The notes below the pieces were generated by a model. That model saw only the letters and a program-made list of their open reading frames with translations, did no database searches and was not told where the DNA came from. A DNA stretch of 61,680 nucleotides, from IMG/VR virus record IMGVR_UViG_3300036830_000246, positions 1 to 61,680 of that record; one strand, 5' to 3'. Origin of the DNA: a virus. Positions 1 to 6,738 of this stretch are shown one piece after another; positions within the stretch are counted from its first letter, which is position 1; each line of letters opens with the position of its first letter. Made by a program: the position numbers and the translations under genes.

Positions 1-127
1 CGTGGTAGATCACGAGTGGCTTGTGCATGTGTTCGTTCCCTCAAAGCAGCTTCGATTGCACGACGCCTTCCAGCGTCGCGATAATGGCCGTCATGGCCGC
101 GATCTCGTGGTCCGCCGTCGCCTGCTT
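1..127. repeat. Left copy of 127-bp terminal direct repeat
   Basis: These 127 bases are identical to the last 127 bases of the window. The copy holds the first nine codons of the DHH phosphoesterase gene (minus strand, 28 to 1) and the 3' end of the first minus-strand gene. The exact length of 127, a common maximum assembly k-mer, points to a circular assembly overlap rather than a biological terminal repeat. Joined at this overlap, the minus-strand operon is continuous. Confidence 0.95.
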
Positions 128-343
128 CATGCGGCCGGACGCAACCCATTTCGGGTAAACGTTCTTTCGCATTGCGAGCTCGCGCTTCGCGGCCTTGATC
201 TGGTCGGGAATCGAAATGCCGGTGTCGTCGCTCACAAGTGTTTCATGTGAAACATCACGCGCCCCTCGGTTTCCCAGCGCGGCAATCCTTCCAACTCGCG
301 CGTGATTTATGCAAGCGCTATTTCGCTGTTCCGACGCGATCAT
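41..343 (-). CDS. Small conserved-looking phage protein, start uncertain
   Basis: Function not recognised. The last 64 residues (from SDDTGISIPDQ) look like a compact helical protein with Lys/Arg-rich and Ala-rich helices. Two starts are possible. The ATG at 343 overlaps the upstream stop as ATGA and follows GGGAGCGG, giving 100 residues. A GTG at about 235 would give 64 residues. The extra N-terminal part has unusual composition and covers the parS-like site and a copy of the AGCGA element, so the short form with a real control region upstream is plausible. It ends 12 bases before the DHH gene across the circular junction. Confidence 0.6.
   Translation of the reverse strand: MIASEQRNSACINHARVGRIAALGNRGARDVSHETLVSDDTGISIPDQIKAAKRELAMRKNVYPKWVASGRMKQATADHEIAAMTAIIATLEGVVQSKLL
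239..254. promoter_or_regulatory. parS-like palindrome
   Basis: The 16 bases TGTTTCATGTGAAACA differ at one position from the perfect palindromic ParB-binding site TGTTTCACGTGAAACA found in most bacterial chromosomes. The site lies just upstream of the GTG start candidate of the first gene, or inside its N-terminal codons if the ATG at 343 is used. Binding by host ParB is an inference from the match. Confidence 0.5.
311..330 (-). promoter_or_regulatory. Copy 1 of the AGCGA repeat element
   Basis: On the minus strand this reads AACAGCGAAATAGCGCTTGC, two AGCG units spaced eight bases apart. It resembles six other copies in control regions elsewhere. It lies at the gene boundary next to 340, upstream of the GTG start candidate near 235. 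Confidence 0.4.
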
Positions 344-1320
344 CCATCCGCTCCCGGCTCGCGCGGGCGGAAGCGCTCGATCAGCTCGGGCTTGATCTTG
401 CAATCGGGATCGCCCGGTTTACCCCCGAGGTACGGTGCCCACGCGCCCGGCTCCCCGCCATCGAGTCCGTAGAACATCTTGAGGGCGTCGGTCTGCGCGC
501 GCTCATCCATGACGTGATGGCCGTTCATGTCGGTTTTCGTGCCGCCGCGCCCGCGCTCCTCGCGAGGTTTCGGCGTCAACGAAACGGCCTTCGTGTACCA
601 AGTCACCCAGGCGGCGGACCAATTCGCCATCTTCGAGCCGTTCGCTACGTGATGGGAATGGAATTTCTGAATCTCGTTTGCTCCCGTTGCCACTAGGTCC
701 GGCCGGCCGTTCGCTCGCCAGAACGCCGCTGCTCTGCGTTTGTCATCCGCGCTAGGTTTCCAATCTCCTATCGGCGCTCGCCTTGAAGCTGAGGATTTTT
801 TCCCTTCGCTCATCGGCTTCCCCCCTTGGGGGGATACAGGGGGGATGGTGAAGTCTGGTAGATGGTGAAGAACAACGGAATCTAGTGAAGCAGACTCAGT
901 GTTGAGAATCTCCTTCTCTCTCTCTCTCTTACTCTGTTTTCGTAAGCCATTGTTTTCGGCTATGTTGGCACCTGCCACCTCGGGCCGACCTCGGGCCGAC
1001 CCAGGGGGGGGTCGAGGCGAGGTCGTGCCGGGGTCTCGCCTACGCAAGACCTCGTCCGCCTTCTGATTTCGAAGCTCGTTCCGCTCGTCTACACGCAACT
1101 TCCCGTCTTCGATCAGCCTTTGTATGAGAAAAGAAACCTTTCTGCGATCGCACCCGATCCACCCCGCGATCCACAAAGGATCGTTCGGGCACCCTCCCTT
1201 TCGCTCGTACATGAGATCGAGGATTGTGTTGTAGACCGCGATGTAATCCGTCCCCTTGCCTCTACAGGCGTCGAGGATTTTTCTTGGTTCCCGTTTATAC
1301 CAGTCTTCCTTTTCCGCCAT
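340..1320 (-). CDS. DUF1376-type phage replication protein
   Basis: About 326 residues. The N-terminal 100 residues (WYKREPRKILDACRG, then a winged-helix-like stretch around DPLWIAGWIGCDRRKV) match the DUF1376 type found in phage replication initiators. The C-terminal part (AFWRANGRPDLV to WVTWYTKAV) resembles DnaT-like or helicase-loader regions. A low-complexity linker between them is encoded by a CT-dinucleotide run and a run of eight G. The start ATG overlaps the helicase stop (GTGATG; a GTG at 1323 is also possible). Its place directly after the DnaB-like helicase supports a loader or initiator role, which is inference. Confidence 0.7.
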   Translation of the reverse strand: MAEKEDWYKREPRKILDACRGKGTDYIAVYNTILDLMYERKGGCPNDPLWIAGWIGCDRRKVSFLIQRLIEDGKLRVDERNELRNQKADEVLRRRDPGTTSPRPPPGSARGRPEVAGANIAENNGLRKQSKREREKEILNTESASLDSVVLHHLPDFTIPPVSPQGGKPMSEGKKSSASRRAPIGDWKPSADDKRRAAAFWRANGRPDLVATGANEIQKFHSHHVANGSKMANWSAAWVTWYTKAVSLTPKPREERGRGGTKTDMNGHHVMDERAQTDALKMFYGLDGGEPGAWAPYLGGKPGDPDCKIKPELIERFRPREPGADG

Positions 1321-2819
1321 CACAGCCCCAGCTTGAGATCGGCTTGCGCCTGCGTCACGGCGGTCGTCTCGTTATCTCGCAAGGCGGATGCACCCATGTC
1401 GCACCAAATATCGACCTCGAATTCCGAACCGTGTCGGAATTTCAGGCCACAAAGGTCCATGCGGTTTTTCCACTGGCGATATTGCATTACCCAGGCCATG
1501 TATTCGGGGTCGTTTTCCCCGCCTTCCGGTCTTTCCTTTCCAATGTAATAAGCCTTCCGATAAGGCCCGATCACGATGTCGGCTTCGGCTTCGATCTGGC
1601 CGGATTCGCGCAAGTCCGAAAGGCGGGGCTTGCGGTCCTTCTCCTGGCGCTCTTCCGATTGCCTGTTCGTCTGCGAGCCCGCCATAACGGGCCAGCCGAG
1701 TTCTTTCGCCAGGTTCTTGAGCGAACTCGCAATGTGGCTGACGTGGCGTTCGCGCGATGTCCCGCGACCGAGATCGGATTCCCGGACCTTTTGCAGATAG
1801 TCGACCACGATGAGCCCCATTCCGCGGCCCTGATGGATCGAACGGAAGGCGCGCGCTTTGGCGCAAATCTCCTCCACCGTCAGGGTAGGCTCGTCGCAAA
1901 CCTCGTAATGCAGCATGGCGGAAAGCTCTTGCTGCATCAACACCATGCGTTCGAATTCCCGTGGCGTCAGGCGCGCACGGCGGAAGTTCTCGTAATACAG
2001 GGGCTTTTCCATCCCCATTTGCCGGCGGTCGAAGTCCAGGTCGCAGATGTTGCGGTCCGTCCACTGGGTTCCGAGCATTTCGAGGGAGAACGCTTGCACG
2101 GGGCGCCCCTCGGTCGCGGCCGATAGCGCGGAGGCGCACATGAGGGCGGATTTCCCCATGCCGGGGCGCCCGCAGACGATCACGAGATCACCTGGCCCGT
2201 AGCCGCCGATGAAGCCGTCGACGCGCTCGAAACCCGACGAAATGAGACCGTGGCCGCCGGTCGTCATGCGGTCTTCGATCGCCTTGATCGAGCGCTCGGC
2301 GAATTCCCCCGCGGGGCGCGGACGGTTGGAATTCAGGATCTTCGCGTGCTGGATGTGGATGCGCTGCATCGCGGCTTCCGCCCGCGCCATCACCTTCGCG
2401 GTGGGGAGTTCGAGCGGCTGCGCGTAGGCTTCGTTGACGAAGTCCTCCCCCGCGTGGATGAACTCGCGCCGGACGCGCAAGTCCGCGATAATCCTCGCGT
2501 ATTCGCGCACGGGCGGGCCGGCGGGCGCGGCCTCGGCCATTCCCGTGAGGTAAGCCAAGCCCCCGACTTGCATCATGCCGGGGTCGGCCTTCATGGCCGC
2601 ATGGAGGACGAGCGGCGTCACACGCACGCTGAATTCCCGCGTGAGCTCCAGCATGGCCTCGAACAGCCGTTCGTGCAGGGGGTCGTAGAAATCCTCGATC
2701 GCCAGCGTTTCCGCGGCTTTCTCAATCGCCAGATTGTCGATGAGGCAGTAGCCGAGGAGCGCTTGCTCGACGCGAACGTCAAAAGGGAGATGTCGATAGA
2801 CCGTCTCGGTCTTTGCCAT
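1320..2819 (-). CDS. DnaB-like replicative DNA helicase
   Basis: 499 residues, near the usual DnaB length of about 450-480. The N-terminal DnaB domain covers roughly residues 12-120. The RecA-type ATPase domain has Walker A GRPGMGKS at 217-224, SLEM at about 245-248, Walker B LIVVDYLQ ending near D340, and a sensor-like QTNR at 383-386. Expected role: ATP-driven 5'-3' unwinding at the phage fork. It is the first gene of the minus-strand operon and is followed by the DUF1376 protein with overlapping codons. Control probably comes from the inverted repeat and AGCGA element at 2880-2926. Confidence 0.9.
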   Translation of the reverse strand: MAKTETVYRHLPFDVRVEQALLGYCLIDNLAIEKAAETLAIEDFYDPLHERLFEAMLELTREFSVRVTPLVLHAAMKADPGMMQVGGLAYLTGMAEAAPAGPPVREYARIIADLRVRREFIHAGEDFVNEAYAQPLELPTAKVMARAEAAMQRIHIQHAKILNSNRPRPAGEFAERSIKAIEDRMTTGGHGLISSGFERVDGFIGGYGPGDLVIVCGRPGMGKSALMCASALSAATEGRPVQAFSLEMLGTQWTDRNICDLDFDRRQMGMEKPLYYENFRRARLTPREFERMVLMQQELSAMLHYEVCDEPTLTVEEICAKARAFRSIHQGRGMGLIVVDYLQKVRESDLGRGTSRERHVSHIASSLKNLAKELGWPVMAGSQTNRQSEERQEKDRKPRLSDLRESGQIEAEADIVIGPYRKAYYIGKERPEGGENDPEYMAWVMQYRQWKNRMDLCGLKFRHGSEFEVDIWCDMGASALRDNETTAVTQAQADLKLGL

Positions 2820-2879
2820 TGCAGCCCGCGCGAGAATCCCAGCCCGCCGAACCTACGGATTCAAGGTTACGATTCGCAA

Positions 2880-2926
2880 GGGAGAACGAATCGCTATTTT
2901 CATAGGGGTTAGTGATTCGTTCTCCC
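2880..2926. promoter_or_regulatory. 13-bp perfect inverted repeat with AGCGA element (copy 2)
   Basis: GGGAGAACGAATC (2880-2892) is repeated in inverted orientation at 2914-2926 with a 21-base spacer. An extra GATTCG at 2871-2876 can also pair with the left arm's CGAATC. The minus strand reads TGAAAATAGCGATTC across 2888-2902, a variant of the repeated AGCGA element. Position in the divergent region, about 60 bases upstream of the helicase start, fits an operator for the leftward operon. A transcribed hairpin is the alternative. Confidence 0.6.
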
Positions 2927-2972
2927 ACAATGGATTGCGCCCGTTCCCGGAATTTGTGTTACACACGGATGC

Positions 2973-3067
2973 AGGTGGTGGCCGGTGGTTCGAATCCACC
3001 TCGCCTTTCGTCGCCCGCGCGCGGGCGCGGAAGCGCGATAACTCAGTGGTAGAGTGCCGCTCTCCCA
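2973..3067 (+). tRNA. Circularly permuted tRNA-Gly(CCC) candidate
   Basis: The 3' half lies upstream of the 5' half. 3' half: position 38 (2973), anticodon 3' strand GGTGG (2974-2978), five-base variable loop TGGCC (2979-2983), T arm GGTGG-TTCGAAT-CCACC (2984-3000), acceptor TCGCCTT (3001-3007), discriminator T (3008). Linker 3009-3031. 5' half: acceptor AGCGCGA (3032-3038), TA, D arm ACTC-AGTGGTA-GAGT (3041-3055), G26, anticodon 5' strand CCGCT (3057-3061), loop CTCCCA (3062-3067). The halves pair with each other: anticodon stem 5/5 (three Watson-Crick, two G-U), acceptor 6/7 (one C-C mismatch). T8-A14, G15-C48, G18G19, T33, T54-A58 and G53-C61 are all present. No CCA is encoded. The loop joined at 37/38 would be CTCCCAA, anticodon CCC. 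Neither half has a partner in linear order. Expression and processing are unproven. Confidence 0.6.
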
Positions 3068-3082
3068 TTCTGGAGGCCCGTA

Positions 3083-3562
3083 ATGCCATCCACTTCCCGC
3101 AAGCAGCACCGTTTCATGGAAGCGATCGCGCACGACCGGGCTTTCGCGAAGAAGGTCGGTGTGGCACAAAGCGTTGGTAAGGATTTCACCGATGCGGACA
3201 AGACGTCCGGGCGCTACCAAGGGAAAGGGCACGACATGGCCAAGCACAAAATGGACGGCATGGACGGCATGGACGGCTCGAAGGGCATGAGCCCGCGCAA
3301 ATCCATGGCGGCGGGCATGACGCACGGCGGCGGGAATTTCGGCGTCGAAAGCTTCGCGGAAGGCAACGCCCACGGGGGCACGCATCCGGACGCGGCCAAT
3401 CACACGGGCCGCAAGGGCGCGATGGAAGACGGCGAACGCGGCATCGGCGAGCCCATCCATCACACGAAGCACCACCACCCTTCGCAGGCCGCGCCGCATC
3501 ACGGACCGCACCACGTCGACGGCTACATGAACCATCACGCCCGCGAACACGCGAAAGCGTAA
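3083..3562 (+). CDS. His/Gly-rich small phage protein
   Basis: 159 residues, function not recognised. The N-terminus (MPSTSRKQHRFMEAI, FAKKVGVAQSVGKDF) resembles a basic protein start common at the beginning of phage packaging modules. The rest is rich in His, Gly and Met, with MDGMDGMDG and many His pairs near the C-terminus, suggesting metal binding or disorder. GGAGG overlaps the end of the permuted tRNA 5' half and sits correctly for ATG 3083, so tRNA and mRNA share sequence here. Confidence 0.75.
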   Translation: MPSTSRKQHRFMEAIAHDRAFAKKVGVAQSVGKDFTDADKTSGRYQGKGHDMAKHKMDGMDGMDGSKGMSPRKSMAAGMTHGGGNFGVESFAEGNAHGGTHPDAANHTGRKGAMEDGERGIGEPIHHTKHHHPSQAAPHHGPHHVDGYMNHHAREHAKA

Positions 3563-3574
3563 CGACGTTCACGT

Positions 3575-3630
3575 CGCCGCCGGTTCCGCGCCCTTCCTGG
3601 CAGATTGGTGTCTATTCGTAACCGGCGGCG
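3575..3630. repeat. 11-bp inverted repeat between small genes
   Basis: CGCCGCCGGTT (3575-3585) is repeated in inverted orientation at 3620-3630, separated by 34 bases. It occupies the 92-base gap between two small genes. It could form a long hairpin after the first gene or flank a promoter. There is no T-tract, so a simple terminator is unlikely. Confidence 0.4.
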
Positions 3631-3654
3631 GCGTGACGATCTCTGGAGGCCACC

Positions 3655-3888
3655 ATGGCAAAGCTCACGACCCGCCAGCGCAAAGCTCTCCCGAAGAAGG
3701 ACTTCGCCCTCTCGGGTGGTCGATACCCGATCAACGATCCCAGCCACGCTAGAAATGCCCTCGCGCGCGTTTCCCAGCACGGCACCCCGGAGGAAAAGGC
3801 GAAGGTCCGTGGCGCGGTCCATCGCAAATATCCCAGCATTGGCGCGCCCGAGCACCATTTCGCCCACGGGCGACCCCGAACGGATTGA
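3655..3888 (+). CDS. Small basic phage protein (DUF6582-like)
   Basis: 77 residues with the pattern RNALARVSQHGTPEEKAKV followed by AVHRKYPSI, seen in small phage and prophage proteins of the DUF6582 type. The N-terminus is very basic (TTRQRKALPKK). The start follows TGGAGGCCACC. It is followed by a strong terminator, so it is transcriptionally separate from the terminase genes. Function unknown. Confidence 0.75.
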   Translation: MAKLTTRQRKALPKKDFALSGGRYPINDPSHARNALARVSQHGTPEEKAKVRGAVHRKYPSIGAPEHHFAHGRPRTD

Positions 3889-3947
3889 CGGATTCATCGC
3901 GGCCACTTTGGCCCCATGCGAAGCCGACGGCGGAATGCCCGAGGCAG

Positions 3948-3984
3948 AAAAGGCCCGGAGGACCATCCTGCCGGGCCTTTTCGT
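3948..3984 (+). terminator. Rho-independent terminator before terminase genes
   Basis: A perfect 11-bp stem AAAAGGCCCGG / CCGGGCCTTTT with a 12-base loop, followed by TCG and T-rich sequence. It would end transcription of the two small genes. The A-tract on the 5' side could also let it act on the opposite strand. Confidence 0.85.
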
Positions 3985-4009
3985 TTGCGAACGAACGAGG
4001 AACTGGCAT

Positions 4010-4122
4010 TGGTTGACAAATTCACCCGCGCTTGACGTTCGGCGGAAAACGCCACCCTTGCATTCTTAACCAGAATACATTCCTCTGCCGTCCCAGCGAG
4101 ATAGACAGACAGCCGAGGAAGC
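4010..4122 (+). promoter_or_regulatory. Candidate promoter region of the packaging and head operon
   Basis: This gap after the terminator holds two -35-like hexamers, TTGACA (4013-4018) and TTGACG (4032-4037), and a motif TTAACCA (4066-4072) next to AATACATT. No convincing -10 box lies at standard distance from either -35, so the start site is unclear. TTAACCA also occurs upstream of three other gene groups. Confidence 0.35.
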
Positions 4123-4665
4123 ATGGCCAAGCACAGGCCGCGCGATGCCGTTGATCCCAAGCGGCGCAAGCGCCGCACGCCGCCGAAGCGCAGGATCGCT
4201 TTCGACCCCCGCTGGGTCGCGCAGGCGACGCGGCTGGCGTCGGAAGACTGGACGGATGTAGAGATCGCGGCGTTCTTCAAGATCAGCCCCCGCCAGCTCT
4301 ATCGCTACAAGATCGACTATCCGGCTTTCGCGAAGGCCTTCGTCCGCGGGGAGGAACAGCGAACCCGCATGGTCGAAAACGCCCATTTCCAGCGCGCGGT
4401 CGGGATCGTCGTTCCCGCCACGAAGATCCTTCAACACCAGGGCAAGCCGATCATCATTCCCTACGAAGAACACTTGCCGCCAGACGTCAACGCGCAGATC
4501 AGCTATCTCAAGGCCTACAAACCCGGCCGGTATCGGGAACGTCTGGAGCTCGGCAGCGACCCCACGATGCCGATCCGCTTCATCATCGACGGGCGCGATG
4601 AAACCCCCGCTCCACCGAAGGCAAAGGAGTCCAAGCTAGATGGAAAACGACGAAAAGGACGCTGA
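4123..4665 (+). CDS. Terminase small subunit
   Basis: 180 residues. The N-terminus is strongly basic. Residues about 35-65 (DWTDVEIAAFFKISPRQLYRYK) form a helix-turn-helix typical of small terminases that bind the packaging site. The middle (EEQRTRMVENAHFQRAVG, ISYLKAYKPGRYRER) matches the oligomerisation region of this class. RBS is GAGGAAGC. It overlaps the next gene by 26 bases and lies one gene before the large subunit. Confidence 0.85.
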   Translation: MAKHRPRDAVDPKRRKRRTPPKRRIAFDPRWVAQATRLASEDWTDVEIAAFFKISPRQLYRYKIDYPAFAKAFVRGEEQRTRMVENAHFQRAVGIVVPATKILQHQGKPIIIPYEEHLPPDVNAQISYLKAYKPGRYRERLELGSDPTMPIRFIIDGRDETPAPPKAKESKLDGKRRKGR

Positions 4666-4951
4666 CGCGATCGCGGGGTCCGCGGGCACGTGCGGGACAT
4701 GTGCGCACGGCGTGCGTCGCGATATTCAGGCCGTGGAGTGCTACGGCGCCCCACCTTCTGTCGCCGTCGTGGGGGCAAACCGGCTCGCGACGGGCCAGAC
4801 GCAATTCATGATCGAGAAATTCCGCCCCATGATGACGCCGGCGGAACGCGGCTGTGCGCTTTACAAGTTCAAATTCGGCCAGGACACGAACTTCGGAGGC
4901 GCGGCCCCCATCATGCTCAACAAGAAAAAGCCGGACGAACCGGCGAACTAA
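4640..4951 (+). CDS. Small cysteine-containing protein between terminase subunits
   Basis: 103 residues with CGTCAHGVRRD, then ECYGAPPS and a later Cys (RGCALYKF), a spacing that could bind one metal ion. The N-terminus is acidic. Its position between the terminase subunits suggests a packaging accessory, but I do not recognise the family. Confidence 0.75.
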   Translation: MENDEKDADAIAGSAGTCGTCAHGVRRDIQAVECYGAPPSVAVVGANRLATGQTQFMIEKFRPMMTPAERGCALYKFKFGQDTNFGGAAPIMLNKKKPDEPAN

Positions 4952-6423
4952 TGGACGGCAACGACATCGTCTACAGCTACCGGGATGTGCCGACCCTCCG
5001 GCAATTCGCGCATTCCGATGCTTTCATGCGCGGTATTTCCGGACCTTTTGGCTCCGGAAAATCGTCCGCCTGCGTGGCGGAATTCCCCCAGCGGGGGCTA
5101 GCGCAAAGGCCTGGACCCGACGGAATCCGGCGCTCCCGCTGGGCGATCATCCGCAACACGATGCCCCAGCTGCGCGATACCTCGATCCGCACGCTGCACC
5201 AATGGTTGCCGCCCCAACATTTCGGGCGCTGGTATTCGAACGATCTGCGCTACGTCATCAAGGCATGGCCGGGCGCGGAGATCGAGATCATCTGTCTCGG
5301 CCTCGATCGGCCCGAGCATGTGCGCAAACTGCTTTCCCTCGATCTCACGGGCGCGTGGGTGAACGAGGCCCGCGAGGTGCCGTGGGCCGTGATCGAAGCC
5401 CTCCAGGGTCGCGTCGGGCGCTACCCGCCGATGAACGAAGGCGGCCCAACGTGGTTCGGCGTGTGGATGGACACGAACCCGCCGGACGTCGATTCCAAAT
5501 GGTACGAGTTTTTCGAGGAGGGGAAGTGGAAGGCTGACTTCCAGGAATTGCTCAAGGCCGGCGTATTGCCGGCGGGCTCGCCGCCGGAAAGCTTCGCCGC
5601 CGTTTTCCATCAACCAGATGGTCTGGGGCCGAACGCGGAGAACCTCGCGAACCTCATCCCCGGCTATTACCAGCGGCTCGCCGTCGGCAAGAAGTCCGAA
5701 TGGGTGAAAGTCTATTGCCGGGGCCAGTACGGGTTCGTGACGGAGGACAAGGCCGTCTTCCCAGAATATTCCGATGCCCTGCACTTGAAGGCGATCGACC
5801 CCGTGCCGGGGCGCCGCATCATGCGCGGATGGGATTTCGGCCTCACGCCCGCGTGCTCGCTTTCGCAAGTTCTTCCCGACGGCCGCTGGCTCGTGTTCGA
5901 CGAGATCATCGCGGAAGGCATGGGGGCGGACCGCTTTGGCGATCAGGTGCTCGAACATTGCGCGCGCGCCTTCAAGGGTAAGGCGGAATTCGAAGATTAC
6001 GGCGATCCCGCGGGAAACCAGCGGGCGCAGACGGACGAAAAGACCTGTTTTGAAATCCTGGGTGCAAAGGGAATCGAGATCGAAGAAGGGTTGCAAAGCG
6101 TGGCGATCCGCCTGGAATCCATGCGCAAGCCCCTGCGGACGATCGTGAACGGCCAGGTGCAATTCGTCCTCCACCCGCGCTGCAAGACGCTGCGGAAGGG
6201 CTTTCTCGGCGGCTATCACTTCCGACGTCTGTCCACGACGGCGGAGCGCTATTCCACGGAGCCGGAAAAGCACAACATCTACAGCCACATCATGGATGGG
6301 ACCGAATACGTCGCGACCATCCTCTTCGGGGGTGCCTTGACGACCCCGCGCGGCGGCGATCAAGGTCCGGGCTTCCGCACGGATCGCGATGAAACGGGGC
6401 GATCCTCCGTGACGGGGTATTGA
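4951..6423 (+). CDS. Terminase large subunit
   Basis: 490 residues, the packaging motor ATPase and nuclease. A Walker A-like loop GPFGSGKSS lies at residues 31-39. The C-terminal RNase H-like nuclease shows RGWDFGLTP (Asp about 295) and EDYGDPAGNQ (Asp about 352), two expected acidic metal ligands. The GPFGSGKS form is typical of podovirus-type terminases. The start overlaps the previous stop as TAATG. Confidence 0.93.
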   Translation: MDGNDIVYSYRDVPTLRQFAHSDAFMRGISGPFGSGKSSACVAEFPQRGLAQRPGPDGIRRSRWAIIRNTMPQLRDTSIRTLHQWLPPQHFGRWYSNDLRYVIKAWPGAEIEIICLGLDRPEHVRKLLSLDLTGAWVNEAREVPWAVIEALQGRVGRYPPMNEGGPTWFGVWMDTNPPDVDSKWYEFFEEGKWKADFQELLKAGVLPAGSPPESFAAVFHQPDGLGPNAENLANLIPGYYQRLAVGKKSEWVKVYCRGQYGFVTEDKAVFPEYSDALHLKAIDPVPGRRIMRGWDFGLTPACSLSQVLPDGRWLVFDEIIAEGMGADRFGDQVLEHCARAFKGKAEFEDYGDPAGNQRAQTDEKTCFEILGAKGIEIEEGLQSVAIRLESMRKPLRTIVNGQVQFVLHPRCKTLRKGFLGGYHFRRLSTTAERYSTEPEKHNIYSHIMDGTEYVATILFGGALTTPRGGDQGPGFRTDRDETGRSSVTGY

Positions 6424-6438
6424 AGCCAGGAGGGCAAA

Positions 6439-6675
6439 ATGACGGACGAAGCGAAATTCAATGCCGATATGGTGCCGGTGAAAGATTCGAGTGCCATCGC
6501 GGCCCACGGATACGACACGGAATCCCGCAAGCTGCGGCTCACCTTCAAAAGCGGCACGACCCATGAATATGACGATGTGCCGGCGGAGAAATACGCCGCC
6601 ATGACGGGCAGCGGCTCGCTCGGCTCATTCTTCCATCGCCGCATCAAGGACGTCCACGCCTCGCGCAAGGTCTAA
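6439..6675 (+). CDS. KTSC-domain protein
   Basis: 78 residues. It carries the KTSC pattern: VKDSSAIAAHGYDTES, LRLTFKSGTTHEYDDVP, then GSLGSFFHRRIKD. KTSC proteins are small, found in many phages and bacteria, and have no settled function. RBS is CAGGAGGGC. A short GCGGG/CCCGC hairpin follows the stop. Confidence 0.85.
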   Translation: MTDEAKFNADMVPVKDSSAIAAHGYDTESRKLRLTFKSGTTHEYDDVPAEKYAAMTGSGSLGSFFHRRIKDVHASRKV

Positions 6676-6738
6676 GCGGGTAGGAATTTTCCCGCCATCG
6701 CCGCTATAGTGCGCGCCGTTAACCACACGGAGGTGGCG
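6676..6738 (+). promoter_or_regulatory. Candidate promoter with GTTAACCACAC motif
   Basis: The gap holds a small hairpin (GCGGG/CCCGC), a -10-like TATAGT (about 6705-6710) with GGAATT 16 bases upstream, and GTTAACCACAC (6718-6728). The same 11 bases occur at 46859-46869 before another operon. GGAGGTGGCG is the RBS of the next gene. Confidence 0.4.

Noticed and set aside
1-127. Biological direct terminal repeat of the packaged DNA
   Set aside because: 127 is a typical assembly overlap length, and a gene start crosses the repeat in a continuous operon. Real short terminal repeats of podoviruses are usually in gene-free DNA.
2927-3008. A normal linear tRNA ending at 3008
   Set aside because: The sequence upstream of GGTGG (2974) contains neither a D arm nor a pairing anticodon or acceptor strand. 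AAGGCGA, needed for the acceptor, is absent upstream.
2984-3008. tRNA 3' half as a phage attachment site (attP)
   Set aside because: Integrases often use tRNA 3' ends, but no integrase or excisionase is recognisable anywhere in the genome, and the pairing with the downstream 5' half fits a permuted gene better.
3062-3067. Permuted tRNA as amber suppressor for the interrupted methyltransferase
   Set aside because: No join of CTCCC(A) with (ATGC)A gives a CTA anticodon, and TAG ends other genes normally.
3032-3110. A normal linear tRNA starting at 3032
   Set aside because: Downstream of the anticodon loop there is an RBS and a coding sequence, no TTCGANNCC arm and no matching acceptor strand.
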